The notes beneath the pieces are model-generated. The model was not told the DNA's origin. It did no database searches and worked only from the letters and a program-made list of their open reading frames with translations. From contig OY756144.1 in the NCBI GenBank assembly GCA_963576785.1, positions 2,542,001 through 2,606,000 of the forward strand: a stretch of DNA of 64,000 bases, read 5' to 3'. Below, piece after piece: positions 1-12,658 of the stretch; the stretch's first letter is position 1; each line of letters starts with the position of its first letter. A program made the position numbers and the translations under genes. This stretch comes from Chlorophyllum brunneum (taxonomy: Eukaryota > Basidiomycota > Agaricomycetes > Agaricales > Agaricaceae).

Positions 1-39
1 GCGTCATGCACGTGACACTCAGTACATTATACCTATGGT

Positions 40-2805
40 CTACAACTTTGCCTTGACCTTCTCCTGCTGTCTCAACTCTTTTGCGCGATCACGTAGAACC
101 CTGCGCAGCAACTTGCCACTCGGCGAGATCGGTATCACGTCCACAAACTCAACTCCACCCGCAAGATGCTTGTACGGAACCTTGTTATCAGCAACATGCT
201 AAACGAGGTGACGAATCAATCTCCTCCGCTCAATCCATCGGCAGAGATATCTCACTTTGACAATGGATGCTTTGACCACATTCACTTGTTTAGGATCCTG
301 CCTGACTCTCTCTGCTGCGCTGGCCGTCAACACGACAAATGCCATGGGAACCTCACCACCTTTCGAGGGTGAACAACAATGTTCTCATAGGTTCGAGAGC
401 GCTTACTGTATTCGTCTGGCACACCGACCACACATGTGTTATTCACATCTTTGTGTTCCAAGAGGCAGCCTTCGAGCTCTGCAGGGGCAACCTGGAATCC
501 CTTGACCTGGAGAACGTCGTCAACAAAGCTCCAATCACACCCTACCACCTGACAACTTACCTTCATGATTTCCTAACACCAAGAAAAAGCGAATTAACAT
601 AGGGAAATGCAACCTTCGAGAGTATTATTGCACACCTTGAGACGATCCAGAACCCACACTTCGCCATCCCGACCAATTTTGACCTCGTCACCAGTTCGAA
701 CCCAGCTGTTCATACCAAGTCAGGTGCTAGGGCGCACTCCGTATAGAAAAAAGCGCACCCGTCCAAGAACGTCTCTTTTGTCCTGTAATGCGTAGTTCAG
801 ATTTCGGTGCTTCAGGGTCTGGGGCCTGATGGGCCACTTACGCTTCCTCATTGTTCAAGTAACACAAGGCATTCGACGGACTGTACGCTATAAGTTCACC
901 AGGCTCATCATAACCAGCCAGTAAGCCATCTTGTTTAACTACTCTCGCAATCGTTCCCGGTAATAGGGTCCCACTACCTTGCGGCATTGTTAATCCACCC
1001 ATCCGACTGTCCATTAGAGCTCGGTTAACTCACTTCCTGAGATACCCCGCTTCCGTTCTATGGGCCACATCGTAGTCGCTGTGCAGGTCTCTGTCATTCC
1101 TGTCTCGTAAGGTTAGCCACACGTTGCAAATCACGTAGTCTTCGTGACGAACCGTATGCTTGTCCTATATGCGCATTTGGTAAAAGCTCAAATAACTGTT
1201 GGTTCAATTCGTAGGACAGAGGCGCTGCTCCACACATGATCATCCGGACGTATTCATGAAGCTTGTAGTTCTTGACGGCTGGGTGCTAAGGATGACTTCA
1301 GTGAATATGACTCAACGCCAGGTTATATGGGTGCTGACCTTGCAGAGTAAAACGACCATTGGCGGAACCAAGCTGGCCAACCTTTCAGTAATGTTCAGAG
1401 AAATCGTCTCAAAACACGTACAACAAGTGGCTGATCTTGTGTCGAACAATACTGTTTAGCATCTCCACAAAGTTGAATTTCGGAACGACGACCAATGACA
1501 TCTGGTGGTCGACATGATGAGAACTTACCCAGCCTTCCGAGATACAAGTCGTGATGCTTACCCCACAAAATAGGACGTAGTGTAACTAGAGACAAAATAT
1601 TCAGCCACTCTGATAAGCCGTGAACGACGCACTTACATTAATGACCAGACCATATATATCTGATAATGTTCCATCAAAGGGTTCCTAGCACTTGGGTATG
1701 GGAGCACTCACGATAGAAGGGTAAAACTGATCATCGTATGAGCAAGCCAATACAGAATGAGTGTGCAACAGGGAACAAACCTCCAATGGCGACGTCTCCT
1801 GGTCTATAGCGACGGTCCTCCCAGGCGCAATAGTCTTCGTGGACACGACTATGAACAGCGATCTGTATCACATTCGCAATGGGAGCATAGTGGGGTATCG
1901 CGACGGCCTTGCACAACGAAAGTCAGCCTCAAAATCAAGTTAAGAGAATAGTGCGCACCTTTGGCCGTCCAGTCGTGCCGGAGGAGAAACTTAGGAAAGC
2001 CAATTTTGTCTTACCCTCACCAGGTTTCAACTTTCGTTCTTGGAAAGCGGGTGCATGAGTACGACCAAGTTCCACCATATCCTCGATAGAGACCCTCCGA
2101 GCGCTGGGTGAATTTGGAGCGTTGAAAACAAGAATGCGGTCGGAGGATAATCCATATTGCTTTCCGGCAGCTTCGGCTACAGCAAGACCATCAGGATGAG
2201 CAACCACAACGGTCGCTTTTGTAGCCTGAAGTTGATAAAGTAATTCGTTGGCGGAGAAGTCTGGGTTTGCACCACTAATTATCCAAGTGAGATTCCGGTT
2301 CTAAGGACGTCTCTCTTGACTCACGATATTATTCCACCAAGTTGATGCACGGCCCAAATAGCGACGGGATAATCTGCGAAATGGCCCAGACAAGTATCAG
2401 CATGAAAACGTACAGTCAAACCAAGCAGCACTGATGACTTGCCGACATGATTACGACTGAAGAGAAGAACTAGGGGGACTGTCAGACTTTCATAAACATA
2501 ACACACACTAGATGAACTCACCAACATCGTCTTCGCCGACACCGTATTTATAGCGAAGGGCGCTCGCAAGGGCAGAAGTGCGCTCGCGGAGCTTTCCGAT
2601 AAGGTCAGTCCAGAACCTTGAATTCTGCCGAACAGAAACTCACCTCCTGTTCGCCCAACTTCCTTCCGGTTGCATCTTCAATCAACCATGGTGTTCCCGA
2701 TTTCCCTCTCGGTCTGGCAGGATGGGCGCAATCGAAGAGAAATTGTCCAATAGTCTGGTCATCGGGGATGTGGGGCATATGAGGTTTCAATGAGTGGATA
2801 TCCAT
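40..2805 (-). CDS. AMP-dependent acyl/aryl-CoA ligase, 4-coumarate-CoA ligase-like, peroxisomal (copy 1)
   Basis: An adenylate-forming enzyme that would activate a carboxylic acid (fatty acid or phenylpropanoid) to its CoA thioester. Reading GT-AG introns by eye gives about 20 short exons that stay in frame. The start is the ATG at 2805. Visible motifs are the P-loop SSGTTGRPK (about 1990), VLPFYHIYGL split over three exons (about 1650-1800), GQAYGMTET (about 1080-1190), the TGDE region (about 690), VKGFQVAPAELEG (about 500) and the catalytic-lysine motif PSGKLLRR near 110. The last residues are AKL before the stop at 40-42, a type 1 peroxisomal targeting signal. Two micro-exons are present, 15 nt at 1712-1726 and 12 nt at 561-572. 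The gene lies in tandem with a paralogue 279 bp upstream. Family membership is clear; the substrate is not readable. Confidence 0.82.
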
Positions 2806-3083
2806 GGTTTCAAAGCTGTGGTTAAGAATGAGGTCAAGCTCGATGCCACGCTGTCTACTGAGTACCCAACACTCCGTTGGGTTTTATGGTCCGGCATCAT
2901 AACTGAACCTATGAGAATACCGGGTCCGCGTGATGTGATGTTCTACCTAACAAGGCAAGCATTCCCAAAATTATCACCCCCTTGTGGTCAGCGCGCCCTA
3001 TGACGTAGATTTATTACGGAATAACAAACAGTAGGATAGCATAATTGTACACGTTCACTGATCCCTCTCACCGACCGCTATCC

Positions 3084-5963
3084 TCAGAGCTTGGATTGGC
3101 ACTTAAGTGAATTGGATCGCATATCATCACGAGCGCGCTCTCGTAACACCCTTCTCAAGAGCTTTCCACTGCCGTTTCTCTAAGAAATTCGGAAGATCAA
3201 TATTACCCTGCTTTCATTCGTGAAAATTGCTCATACCGGCATTACTTCAATGAATCGGACACCTCCAACGAGGTGTTTGTATCGCACCTTTCTCTCGGCA
3301 ATGTACTGGAACCCTGGTCAGCTAGCGAGTGGGTACAACCGCAGGCATCTCACACGTTGAATGTTTTTCTGAATATCTTCAGCCGCCTGTGGATCCTGCA
3401 AAACCCTGTTTTGGGCATTGGTAGATAGTACCACATAAGCAAGAGGGGCTTCGCCGCGACGCTCATCTTGTACACCAACAACGCAACAATCGGCGACATC
3501 GGGGTGTCCAAGTAAGGCTCCCTCGAGCTCCGCCGGCGCTACTTGGAAGCCTTTAACTTTGAGGAATTCCTGGTCGATGCTCTCAGTTTATAGCGTCATC
3601 AGTGAAATTCACTGAAGATCACCTTGATACGGTCATGGACAAACACCTCCTGACCAGCCTCAAGGATGACTTGGTCCCCTGTTCGTATCCATCTGCATGA
3701 TCGGTGAGCTAGCGCCTTCGGGTATACACCCCACTTACCCATTGATAAATGTTTCTTTTGTACTACAAGGATTATCAAGTTAGAGCGAGTAGTGAAACAT
3801 CGAATGACAATGGCTCAACGCTCACGCTGAAACATTACCCCAGTATCCGAGAGCTGCGGCAGGACTTCTCACAAAGAGTTCTCCGGGCTCTCCCTGCTTT
3901 GGGGGTATTCCATCAGGCCCTACAATACGAGCCTCTATTCCCGGAAGCAGACGCCCACTACCTATATGACAAGCATCGATAAGCTTTTGCGATCCTGAGT
4001 AGCAGGTTAACCAACATACTACCGAGGGGACCGTGCTGCTGGTCGGCTGATAGCATGGATACAACTGTGGTCAGCTCAGTCATTCCTATATCTAATGTTA
4101 GTAATGCGCTGTGCATTGGGTCTAAGCTTACACACCGTAGATCTGGCCAATGCGTACCCTCGGAAAGATGATACAGAGTCTCTTTTGCACTTGTTGGGAT
4201 ACAGGAGCAGCGCCTGTAACCACCTGTGTTAGTATCCGATCCGGGGGGTGGGGAAGAGGGTACGGCACCTATTGCAAGGTACTTCAAAGAGCTTAGGTCG
4301 TAGGTGTGGAGGTGAGGATACTGATTCGATTTGAGATTAGTGGACATAGTAGAAATCTAAATTCCTACTTGCTTTTGACAAGGCCGCAGCCTGAGGAGGT
4401 ACAAGGCTAGCTGGCGTGAGTTATAACTCGATTAATGAAAGAATTACCAGAAGCTCACAGGAGATGTGACACTCTATGTCGGACAAGGTTGTCAAGCATA
4501 TCAACAAAATCATACTTCGGTGGTACCACCAAGGTCATCTAACGGCATGCGAAGAATGAGGCGAGGGAGAACAGCGGAAGTAGAACTTTTTTACTCGCCG
4601 AACAAAACAGGAAAAAATGAGCCTAAGATAACATCAAAACAATACGGGATCGAAGAAAGGGACGACGAACGGTAATGACGAGACCCGCGATATCTAGCGA
4701 GTTGAGCAGTAGGATCCTTTAGCTACGGGTTTACCGAAACGGAAGAAGAAAACCCACGATAAAAGGGTAATACTAAACGGCAAAGTAGGTCTTCGTTAGG
4801 AAATGTTGTGACAATTTGTACTGACCACCAATCGCAGTATCACCGGGTCTAAAATGCGAGCCGCGAGAGTCACATCTTCCGCTTACCCTATTATGGAGCG
4901 CCATCTGAATGACATTGGCAATTAATCCGTAATGGGATATTGCAACAGCCTAAGTGACGATACAGCCAAAATCATTCCATTGAAGCGAGCCACACAGAGA
5001 AATGGGGGTACCCTACCTTGGGAGGTCCCGTCGTTCCTGAGGACCACGCCAGCAGGGCCACTCTTGTCTTCCCTTCGCCAGGTCCGAGCGCCTGCTCTGT
5101 GAAGCAGCACGGCTGATCTAACCCCTTGATAACGAGATCCGGCACTGTTTGACGAAGTAATGGGGTTGAGGTAGACTGAGTTATGTCGCTAACAGAGTGC
5201 CCGGGCTTGTCCAATAGCACAATGCGATCATTGGGGAGCCCGCATATATGCGCTGCCCGTAATGAGACGTCGAGGACGCTAGAGTGGACGATCATGAAGG
5301 TGACATCAGCTATCCGAAGCTGATGGCATAGCTCATCGGCAGTAAACTGCGGATTGGAGCAGCTAGTCGGAAGGAATTAGGGATCGACTAAGGCAAGAAG
5401 GAGATAAAGCAACACACGTAACAATACCACCTAGGCGATGTATCGTCCAAACGACCACAGGGTAGTCTGGGCACAACGATAAGCAAGGTGTCTCGGATGG
5501 GGTGTATATGGCTCACCTATGGAATTTGGACTCAGTATCAACACTACAAGAGAGAGGTAAATTCAATATGAAATAACACCACAGAGGTTCTTGACGAGTC
5601 CGTACCCCTATCATCTTCACCTACACCACATATAGCTTCTCAGAGGCGACGCGCACGGGAGCTGGAAGGCAATAGATGGGGCGTACCAATGCCATAATCC
5701 GAGGCCAGCGCGTTGGCTAAACCAAACGTACAGCGCCGTAGCTAGAAACATCCTTTAGCATGGACGCGAGAAAAGTCAATCACAGGAACCCTCACCTGCG
5801 CGAGATCTAATGTCCTTCCGGTTTCGCTATCAACAAGACAAGATAAGTTAACGTCCAAAGGCGGTCGTATTTCATGTTTGCAGTAAAGCATGAACTGGGC
5901 AATGGTCATATTGTCAGGTATATGAGGAAGCCGGGCATCATTGCCGGTGTATAAGTCTGTCAT
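3084..5963 (-). CDS. AMP-dependent acyl/aryl-CoA ligase, 4-coumarate-CoA ligase-like, peroxisomal (copy 2)
   Basis: Paralogue of the neighbouring ligase, same strand, start ATG at 5963. The N-terminal stretch LPHIPDNMTIAQF parallels MPHIPDDQTIGQF in copy 1, which supports both starts. Visible are the P-loop SSGTTGPPK (about 5030), YGMTEL (about 4080), the GEPGELFVRSP strand (about 3870), VKGFQVAPAELEG (about 3540) and GSGKLLRR (about 3160). The last exon reads to the tripeptide SKL and a TGA at 3084-3086, a canonical peroxisomal PTS1. Several junctions were checked in frame, for example the one that restores GAAPVS near 4200. The early exons around 5400-5750 are only roughly placed. The enzyme probably feeds a peroxisomal acyl-CoA pathway, but the substrate cannot be told from sequence. 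Confidence 0.75.
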
Positions 5964-8900
5964 CGTGGTGCCAGCGAACCGCAGTGGGAGAACGGAAAGC
6001 TTGAAGGTTGGTGGTAGAAGAGACGGATGCGGCGGGAGCCTGTAGTACTCACTTCTATCCGCTTCCCTCCATGATATATGTATATCCGGCTTTAACGCCA
6101 GGGTCAAAGTGGGACCTACGAGAAGGAGAAAAAGGAGGTGGTATAGTCCCAGCGCTCACGGAAATGGAGATGAAAATAGAATAAACCGCGACCATCGCTC
6201 TCCAGTCCGACCTGCCTTCCCTGATTTGTGGCGCGGGGACATAACCCCAGAAGTTACGATCCATCATGGGTTCCTGCGTCCATTTAGTGCGAAGGGATTG
6301 GTGATACCGCAGATCCGAATCGGCAGTTGAAGTTTGTATTAGGAAGCCTGGTTGCGATTCGTCGGTATATTGTGTCAGCTACGGTGCAGCGTCCTTTAAG
6401 GTCCACATGGCACTGAAGAGGAGATAGACACCGGGTGGATCGTGGTCAAGTGAGAAGGTGAGAAGCAGCCAAAACCCCTCCAAGTGCCTAAACGTAGAAC
6501 TCGTGTCATAGTCGACCGGGGTAAATCCTGAAAGGTGGCCGAACCACGAAAGATCGAAACCCGGTGTTCTTCTCCTCGGTAAGATGGTGGTCGAAGACGG
6601 AATCAGAAATGGGAGATCTGCTAGAAGACCAACCCGCATCAGTCACGTTTCGGCTCACCGTGGTTCGTCCTGACCACGTTTGTTTTGAGCGTGTCCAATC
6701 ATTCGTGACTCGACCGAAAATGTTATTTACACAACCCATACATGGATGGGGGAGCCCCAGAGCCGCCTGGCCACACCTCTCACGATTTGATCGTGACCTT
6801 GCATCCTGCATAGAAGTTGTACCTGCAAATAACGCGAGTAGCTCCACCTCATGCTCCTGGCTGAACCCTGCTATGATGGTGAGAGTGATGTCCTAAACAG
6901 CACTCCCTGGAGTAAGTTCAAATTCGGCCCGAAATCATGGGATTCCTTCAAAAATCGGTGTTCTGTTCCGTGTCCTTCGCCAGTCATACGTATAGTTTCC
7001 TAGTGTTCCCAAGGAAAGCCCCGAGGTCTCGAGAATATGTGTAATCAAAATACAAGCATGTTATTGGGTCACGACCTTGATTTTCCCACACCTCCTCCTA
7101 TGCACCCCACGCACCCTACTGTGTCTCTGCGTCTCATAGGTCCCCTTGTCATTATTGCATAGCAGCACCATCCAGTTCGCTTCGCGACTTCTTCAAGTGG
7201 TGGTTCTTCGGTTCGGTTCGTGTTACTATCGTTATTGATCATGGAATACAATCTCCCAAGCACATGCTCCACGGATTGATTATTTCAGTTTCAGTTTCTT
7301 CCACCATCCGAAGGATGGCTTCAACCATCAGGTTCCAGAGCTAAGTACCTTTGGTCCACACCCGTCTCTCAAACCCCTCTGTGCCGGGGGTAAGGGACAC
7401 TGAAGGGTGCTGCTCTTTCTTCATTTCCTACACGGGTTCAATGTTCAGCCACCCCTATCACGAGGATTCATCGGAGAACTTTATCAGTGTCTTGGCAAAA
7501 GGATAAAAGACCTTGCCGGTGAAGATACCGGCGAGGTATCTAAACAAGCGACTGAAAAGGGTCACATCCTAAGGGGGAGCTATGAGTGCAGCCGCGTTCT
7601 AAAACCATTTGACATTGTTATCATGCGGGAAACGCACGGCGTGACCACACGGTACGTGGAGGATGAGCGGACAGAAGTGTGTTGAAAATGAACGAGAACC
7701 AGCTCATGGGTTTTAATGGAAATATACATTTCCACTTCTTCGAGAAATGAAGGAGAGCAACACTTCCTATCGTCTTCTAGTCTCGGTGTTTTTACCGGTC
7801 ATTTTTAGCACAGCATGACGGATTTACGGTATTTCTCCGGTAATCAAACGCATAGTAACAGAGCAACGTAACGTGAGTTGGGGAAGGTGAAGGTGCGCAT
7901 GCTCGATTACATTCGACTACACTCAATTACGCAGCCTTCCAACAACATTGTTCCTGCCAGGACTGTACTGTATCCCATGATTATGGGTTGTTATATTCGG
8001 CATGGTTAATCTAGGTGGACCGAGACGTTTCTTCTTATCCTCATTCGCGGCAACTGCACATGAGCCAGGTCTAGAGAGGGTGTTTGATTTGGAGGGAACA
8101 GGGGCGTAAGGCCTGTTCCTCGTAGCTTGCCCAGTCTGCACTACGATCACTAAGGACTAACGCCTGACCTCGGAATGAGAACATAGATAGCCGAGGTAGC
8201 CGATTATCCGGGAATAGAAGGGTACCGGTAACTTCAAGTTAGGATGCCGCAGAGAATAATCTGCACACCTCCGTAAGTTATACAAGATGGCAATGAGCTG
8301 AAGAACCTCACAAAGTTGTGTCGGTTTGGTATTGTGATACTTCAGGTTATACTACCAACGATTGGGTTCACGGAACACGATGGGGTTAGCTTATTGATGA
8401 GTAGCCTTCATCAGCTGGATCTAAAGAGCGTGAGGATCGTAATCCGGGGGTGTAAACGGCGGGGAGGTCCCGGTAAATGTCAAGTGCCGAATGGTAAGTG
8501 TTTCAAGCGTGAGAAGCCCCCGGTGCTCAACTCGCAAATATCGGATCTCAGCCTCAGACTGGAGGCCAATCGTTCGGTGACGGCAGCCCAAGCCCTCGGG
8601 CCTCGAAACCCCATAGCCATCCATAGACAAGCTCGAAGTGCACTGAGGGCTACATGGGAAAAGTGGTGTCCGGCGTGCACTCATTGGCTCAATGTTTCCC
8701 TGTCTAGATGGAGATGAGACTCCGATGTTGGTGGTGGACACCGCATTTGCCATGATTCCAACCGCGAGGAAAACGCATATTACTTCGTTCGCTAGGACCC
8801 ATATGGTAAACCATTTATTATTCATCGGATCCTGGTACTTGACTGCATGGAATTCGCATGTTTTCTCCCTCCTGGGCGGAGGCTTAGGTAGTAGCTATCC

Positions 8901-9720
8901 ACATCTTAATACCGTGATCCTTCTTGAAAGCGCCTTGCACCCCTGACATCGTTCAAGGTTGTTGATACATTAATGACTTGATGTCACTACTACTCTGGTA
9001 AACCTTAATACGCTTAACGATGGGTTTTGCATGGTGCCCTCAAAGGGTATGTCTTCATAATACTCTCGGTGTAATCTGATCATCACATTTCGACAGTAAA
9101 ACGTCTCTGGGAATTGACGAGAACTGGTAACATTTTAAAATACCACATACCACCAGTGTCTCCACGAAGTTCTGCTTGTCCAATTCATTGAGCGAGTTTG
9201 TAAGCGCTGGTTGGGATGCCGGGTGACGTAAGGCTTAATTTAAATCTCGGGATGAATTGTATTTCTCGTGGCATATCACGAAGTTGGTCTGCTGGGAGCA
9301 CCGCTAGGGAGAGTTGCAATTGGTTCATTGGTGAGGAAGTTGGGATGGGTTGGAGTTTCTTCTGTATTCAAGTATACGGTCATGTTGTGTGCTCATCAGC
9401 GGAATGTATGCATACTTCGACTTGCAATATTTTATACACCTCATAAGACGATCTTCGCCCTGATCGTCCCGCTTGTTTGGGGATCGCTTTTGCTCTGAAG
9501 TTTCTCTTCTCCTAGCCTACCTTAGGCCAGGCGCGGACATTAGAAAAAGGTAAGCTGGAGGTTGCTCATTGAGCGAACGTAGATAAGATCAGATGTTATC
9601 CGAGAATTTGAGTGCTTGGGCCATGGACCACTGAGCTTCCGGGGGCTGAGGTTGGAATCATCGTCAATAGTTGACACATTGTACTCCTGGGTACCTAACC
9701 TCATCAGTTACGGATCATTA
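5964..9720. other. No recognisable gene (possible degenerate sequence)
   Basis: About 3.7 kb with only short open frames on both strands and no exon chain I could join. Two hydrophobic stretches, near 8720-8830 on the minus strand and 9268-9498 on the plus strand, might be relics of membrane-protein exons. Neither has partner exons or a family signature. CpG content looks normal here, unlike the transposon zone. Confidence 0.5.
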
Positions 9721-12658
9721 TCACGACACCTCTGTCTCGACTGATGGCGATCCAACCCCACTCCCACTCTTCTCGCCCGTCTGGACCTTTGAGCTACTTT
9801 CCAACTGCATTTCCATCCGGTTTTGGTACCACCATTGCATAGCGGTGCTCTTCTCCCTATACCCAACTCGCTCTATAAGTTCGTCAAACAGAGCTTTAAC
9901 TAATTCGTTCCATTCTGTTGTTCCTCTCTCGACCTCAGCTCCAGTGGTTAGCGATGTTGACGGCGACGCTAATGTAGGAAATTCCGAAGGGGGTTGCGAA
10001 AGCGATGAGAGGGACGCAATAATCGACTTCGTTTCCTCCAGCACCCGGAGCATGAGAACGAGAGGGAGTGAGGGTATAGTGGATATAAGCGTTAGACGTA
10101 GTCGGTGTAATCGCTCTTTATCCGTCTTCAACTTTGCTTCGTCTTTTACTTCTGATAGGGACTCGGAACCGATCGCATCCAAAAGCAGCTGGATGCAATA
10201 CCATGCAAGGCTCACAGCCTCTTCTGATGCGGTATCGACATTCAAACCATTTGCGCCCGCACATCGAACGAGGGCAGAATATGCCATACGAAGTTGGGGA
10301 GTGCTCAATTTTCCCTCTGTGGAGTTCTAAAGAAGACGATTATGAGTATATCAGAGGTCAAGGACCAAGGTAGAAAAAGAAACCGGCATCTCGCCGAGAA
10401 CGGAGTCACATTCAGGGAGATACTTTGCTGGCCGGTCGCACAAATTCCCCGCAATCGAAGCAAGACAAAGCGCGCTGCTGCAACACTCACCTCAATCAAG
10501 GAATAAGCGTAAAATGGAACCATCTTCTTGACAAAATCAATGCTTCCGGGTTTACGGGTAGACTGTTGATGTGCTGGACCTTGACCGATAATATTCGGAG
10601 ATCTTGAGAGCTCGGATTTTCGTTGTTGCTGCTGGGCACGAGACGCAAAAACGGTGAGAATGACCGAGTGTGCAGATTCAAACGTTTCACGGTGGGAGGG
10701 GTCTGAGAGATGCCTGGGATGGATGAATTAGAAATCAGAAGGGTGAAAATGTGTAGCTATGTAGGAGAGACCCCCAACAATAATGGCCCGTATTCAAGCA
10801 CCCTCAGAAAAGTAACGAACATTCGATGGAGCAGGCTTGAAGAAGCATGAATCGAGAAACAGAAAGGGGAAACAAAAGAAGAGACGAGGGTAGAAAATAA
10901 TGCGACTTACGGAAAACAAACGTCAAGCACATAGTCACGAATGTATTCTTCACTGAGGGCAGGAACCAATTGCTCTATGCTCGCCAATACGAGCGCTTTT
11001 TTGGAGTTCTGGATAGATATAGGAGCTTTAGAGGGGATCAGGATGCTTCTAGCGGTAAAGGAAGCCCACCAACCTCCTGTTATTGATGGGGATTGGAGAG
11101 AGAGGCACTCGTGCCTCACGTAAGTGTCCACCAAACCGTCACCGATCTGAACTCCACTGCTGATGTTATTTGTTTGTGCCAGAATGTCCAGTGCAAGATA
11201 AAACGTCTTCTTGAGTTCCTCGAAACCTTGTGATGTTGACGTTACACCACCAAACTGGGAGATGACGAATGATAAATGAGAGAAGATGTGGAGGACGTGA
11301 AGTGCAAGCTCAGATGAGGTAGTGGAAGCTTGAGTATATGGTGGAGAGCCTGGTTTGATGTAGACTACCGAGGATAGGATGGCTTCTGATATCATGACTA
11401 CTGAAAATAATTGAGTTTTCAGTATCGCCCATATTGCTTGTGTGATTGGGCGTGTCACCGGGGCTGCGACAGAGATCATGAAGCACCGCGGGACTGGCAT
11501 GAAAACGACCTCATGCTCACCTATGTCGTGCTCATTTACATCTACAAGAAGTCCCTTACTCCAATCTTGCTCAACTTGCATCGCCATGTCTCTGAGAACT
11601 TGAAGGGTTTCTGAGGCGGATTGTAGTCCTTCTTTCATCCTGGAATTGGAGTGGGCTTCGAGCAGTGACCTTAGACTGCGTGCTGTTAAACGAGTCAACG
11701 AAGCAGCGGACGTCATGACTGGGGACGCTGTGATGGCGTGCAACACTTTGGCAGCAGGTGAACTAGGCTACGAAATCACCAATGACTAACTAGCAAATCT
11801 CGCGCAAAAAGTCAACTTACAGGTATGTAAACGCGATGCTCGCCCTGCCGCGTAATTGAAGATGCCAACTCCTGAAGAAACTTACCAGAATGGAACGCAG
11901 AAGATAGGGATACGACCGTGAGATGTACAAGTGTAGACAGCGGGAGAATCTCAAAGTTAGCTGATGACACAAGAGGTAGAGAGTGTGATGTCATGAGAAG
12001 CGCCAATGTGAGCACATCTGGGGAACACAACTCATTAGCGAGGGGAGATCGAAAGAATTCAGAACGTACCTAGACCGGTGGGCTGTGTTTCTGTCTCCCG
12101 ACATGCGGGTGGGCTGGGCCTGGGCCCGAAGGAATAGGTGTCCATTGTCTCAGCAACAGCGACGATCAATTCGCCCTCGACGGTATTCTTTGTGTGTCCC
12201 AAGTGTACTCGGTGTGTTTGCGCTTGGTCAGACAGGTTCTTTGAATCAAGCTCCAGGTCATGGATACCCAGGAGCAGGCCAGACAAAGATGAAAGCCTGA
12301 GTACAGGATGACCGCCCTGTATGCCCTTGACAAGGTCGCCAACCCAACTGCTGAGTGCTCCATTCAACGACTTGGAGAATACGTTTCCGATGCGGGAACG
12401 GGCCTTAATTTCTTCACTAATACCATGGTATTTGATGTGTACAGCATGGCGAAAGGCTGTTGAGAGGGACTGGAGCTTTTCATTTGTGAAGGGCTGGGTC
12501 AGGTAGAGGGTTGAGGAAATTGCGATGGCTGCGAGAGGCGTTGGAAGGGGATTGAGGTTGGCGAGGTAATGGGCCAGTGCACTCTGGATGGTGGTCAGTG
12601 GTAGAGAGGGGTTGGTGGTGTGCAGGTGGGCGAGTAGATTGGTGTAGGCCCTGTCCAT
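9721..12658 (-). CDS. PEX8: Peroxin-8-like protein, probable peroxisomal matrix import factor
   Basis: Six exons join without phase conflict: 12658-12070, 12017-11821, 11767-11521, 11463-10911, 10713-10491 and 10326-9721, coding 804 residues. The protein is almost wholly helical, with no signal peptide and no convincing membrane segment. It resembles what I recall of fungal Pex8 (older name Pex17), the intraperisomal organiser of the import complex. The two supports are the block around APVTRPITQAIWAILKT (exon 4) and the late block PFYAYSLIENSTEGKLS leading into a helix with AWYCIQLLLDAI. The C-terminus (VETEVS) lacks the PTS1 seen in yeast Pex8. The exon structure is firm. The family assignment is tentative and could be another large helical protein. 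Confidence 0.5.

Noticed and set aside
1..6000. The CoA ligase region as two pseudogenes
   Set aside because: Short, scattered frames suggested decay at first. Joining GT-AG introns gave continuous conserved motifs to the C-terminus in both genes.
6379..6896. A minus-strand gene near 6.4-6.9 kb
   Set aside because: Frames on both strands overlap fully, none shows a domain, and no exon chain can be built.
9671..10330. A 219-codon plus-strand frame
   Set aside because: It lies antisense to the last exon of the Pex8-like gene, whose splice phases and motifs are consistent. The plus frame has no domain.
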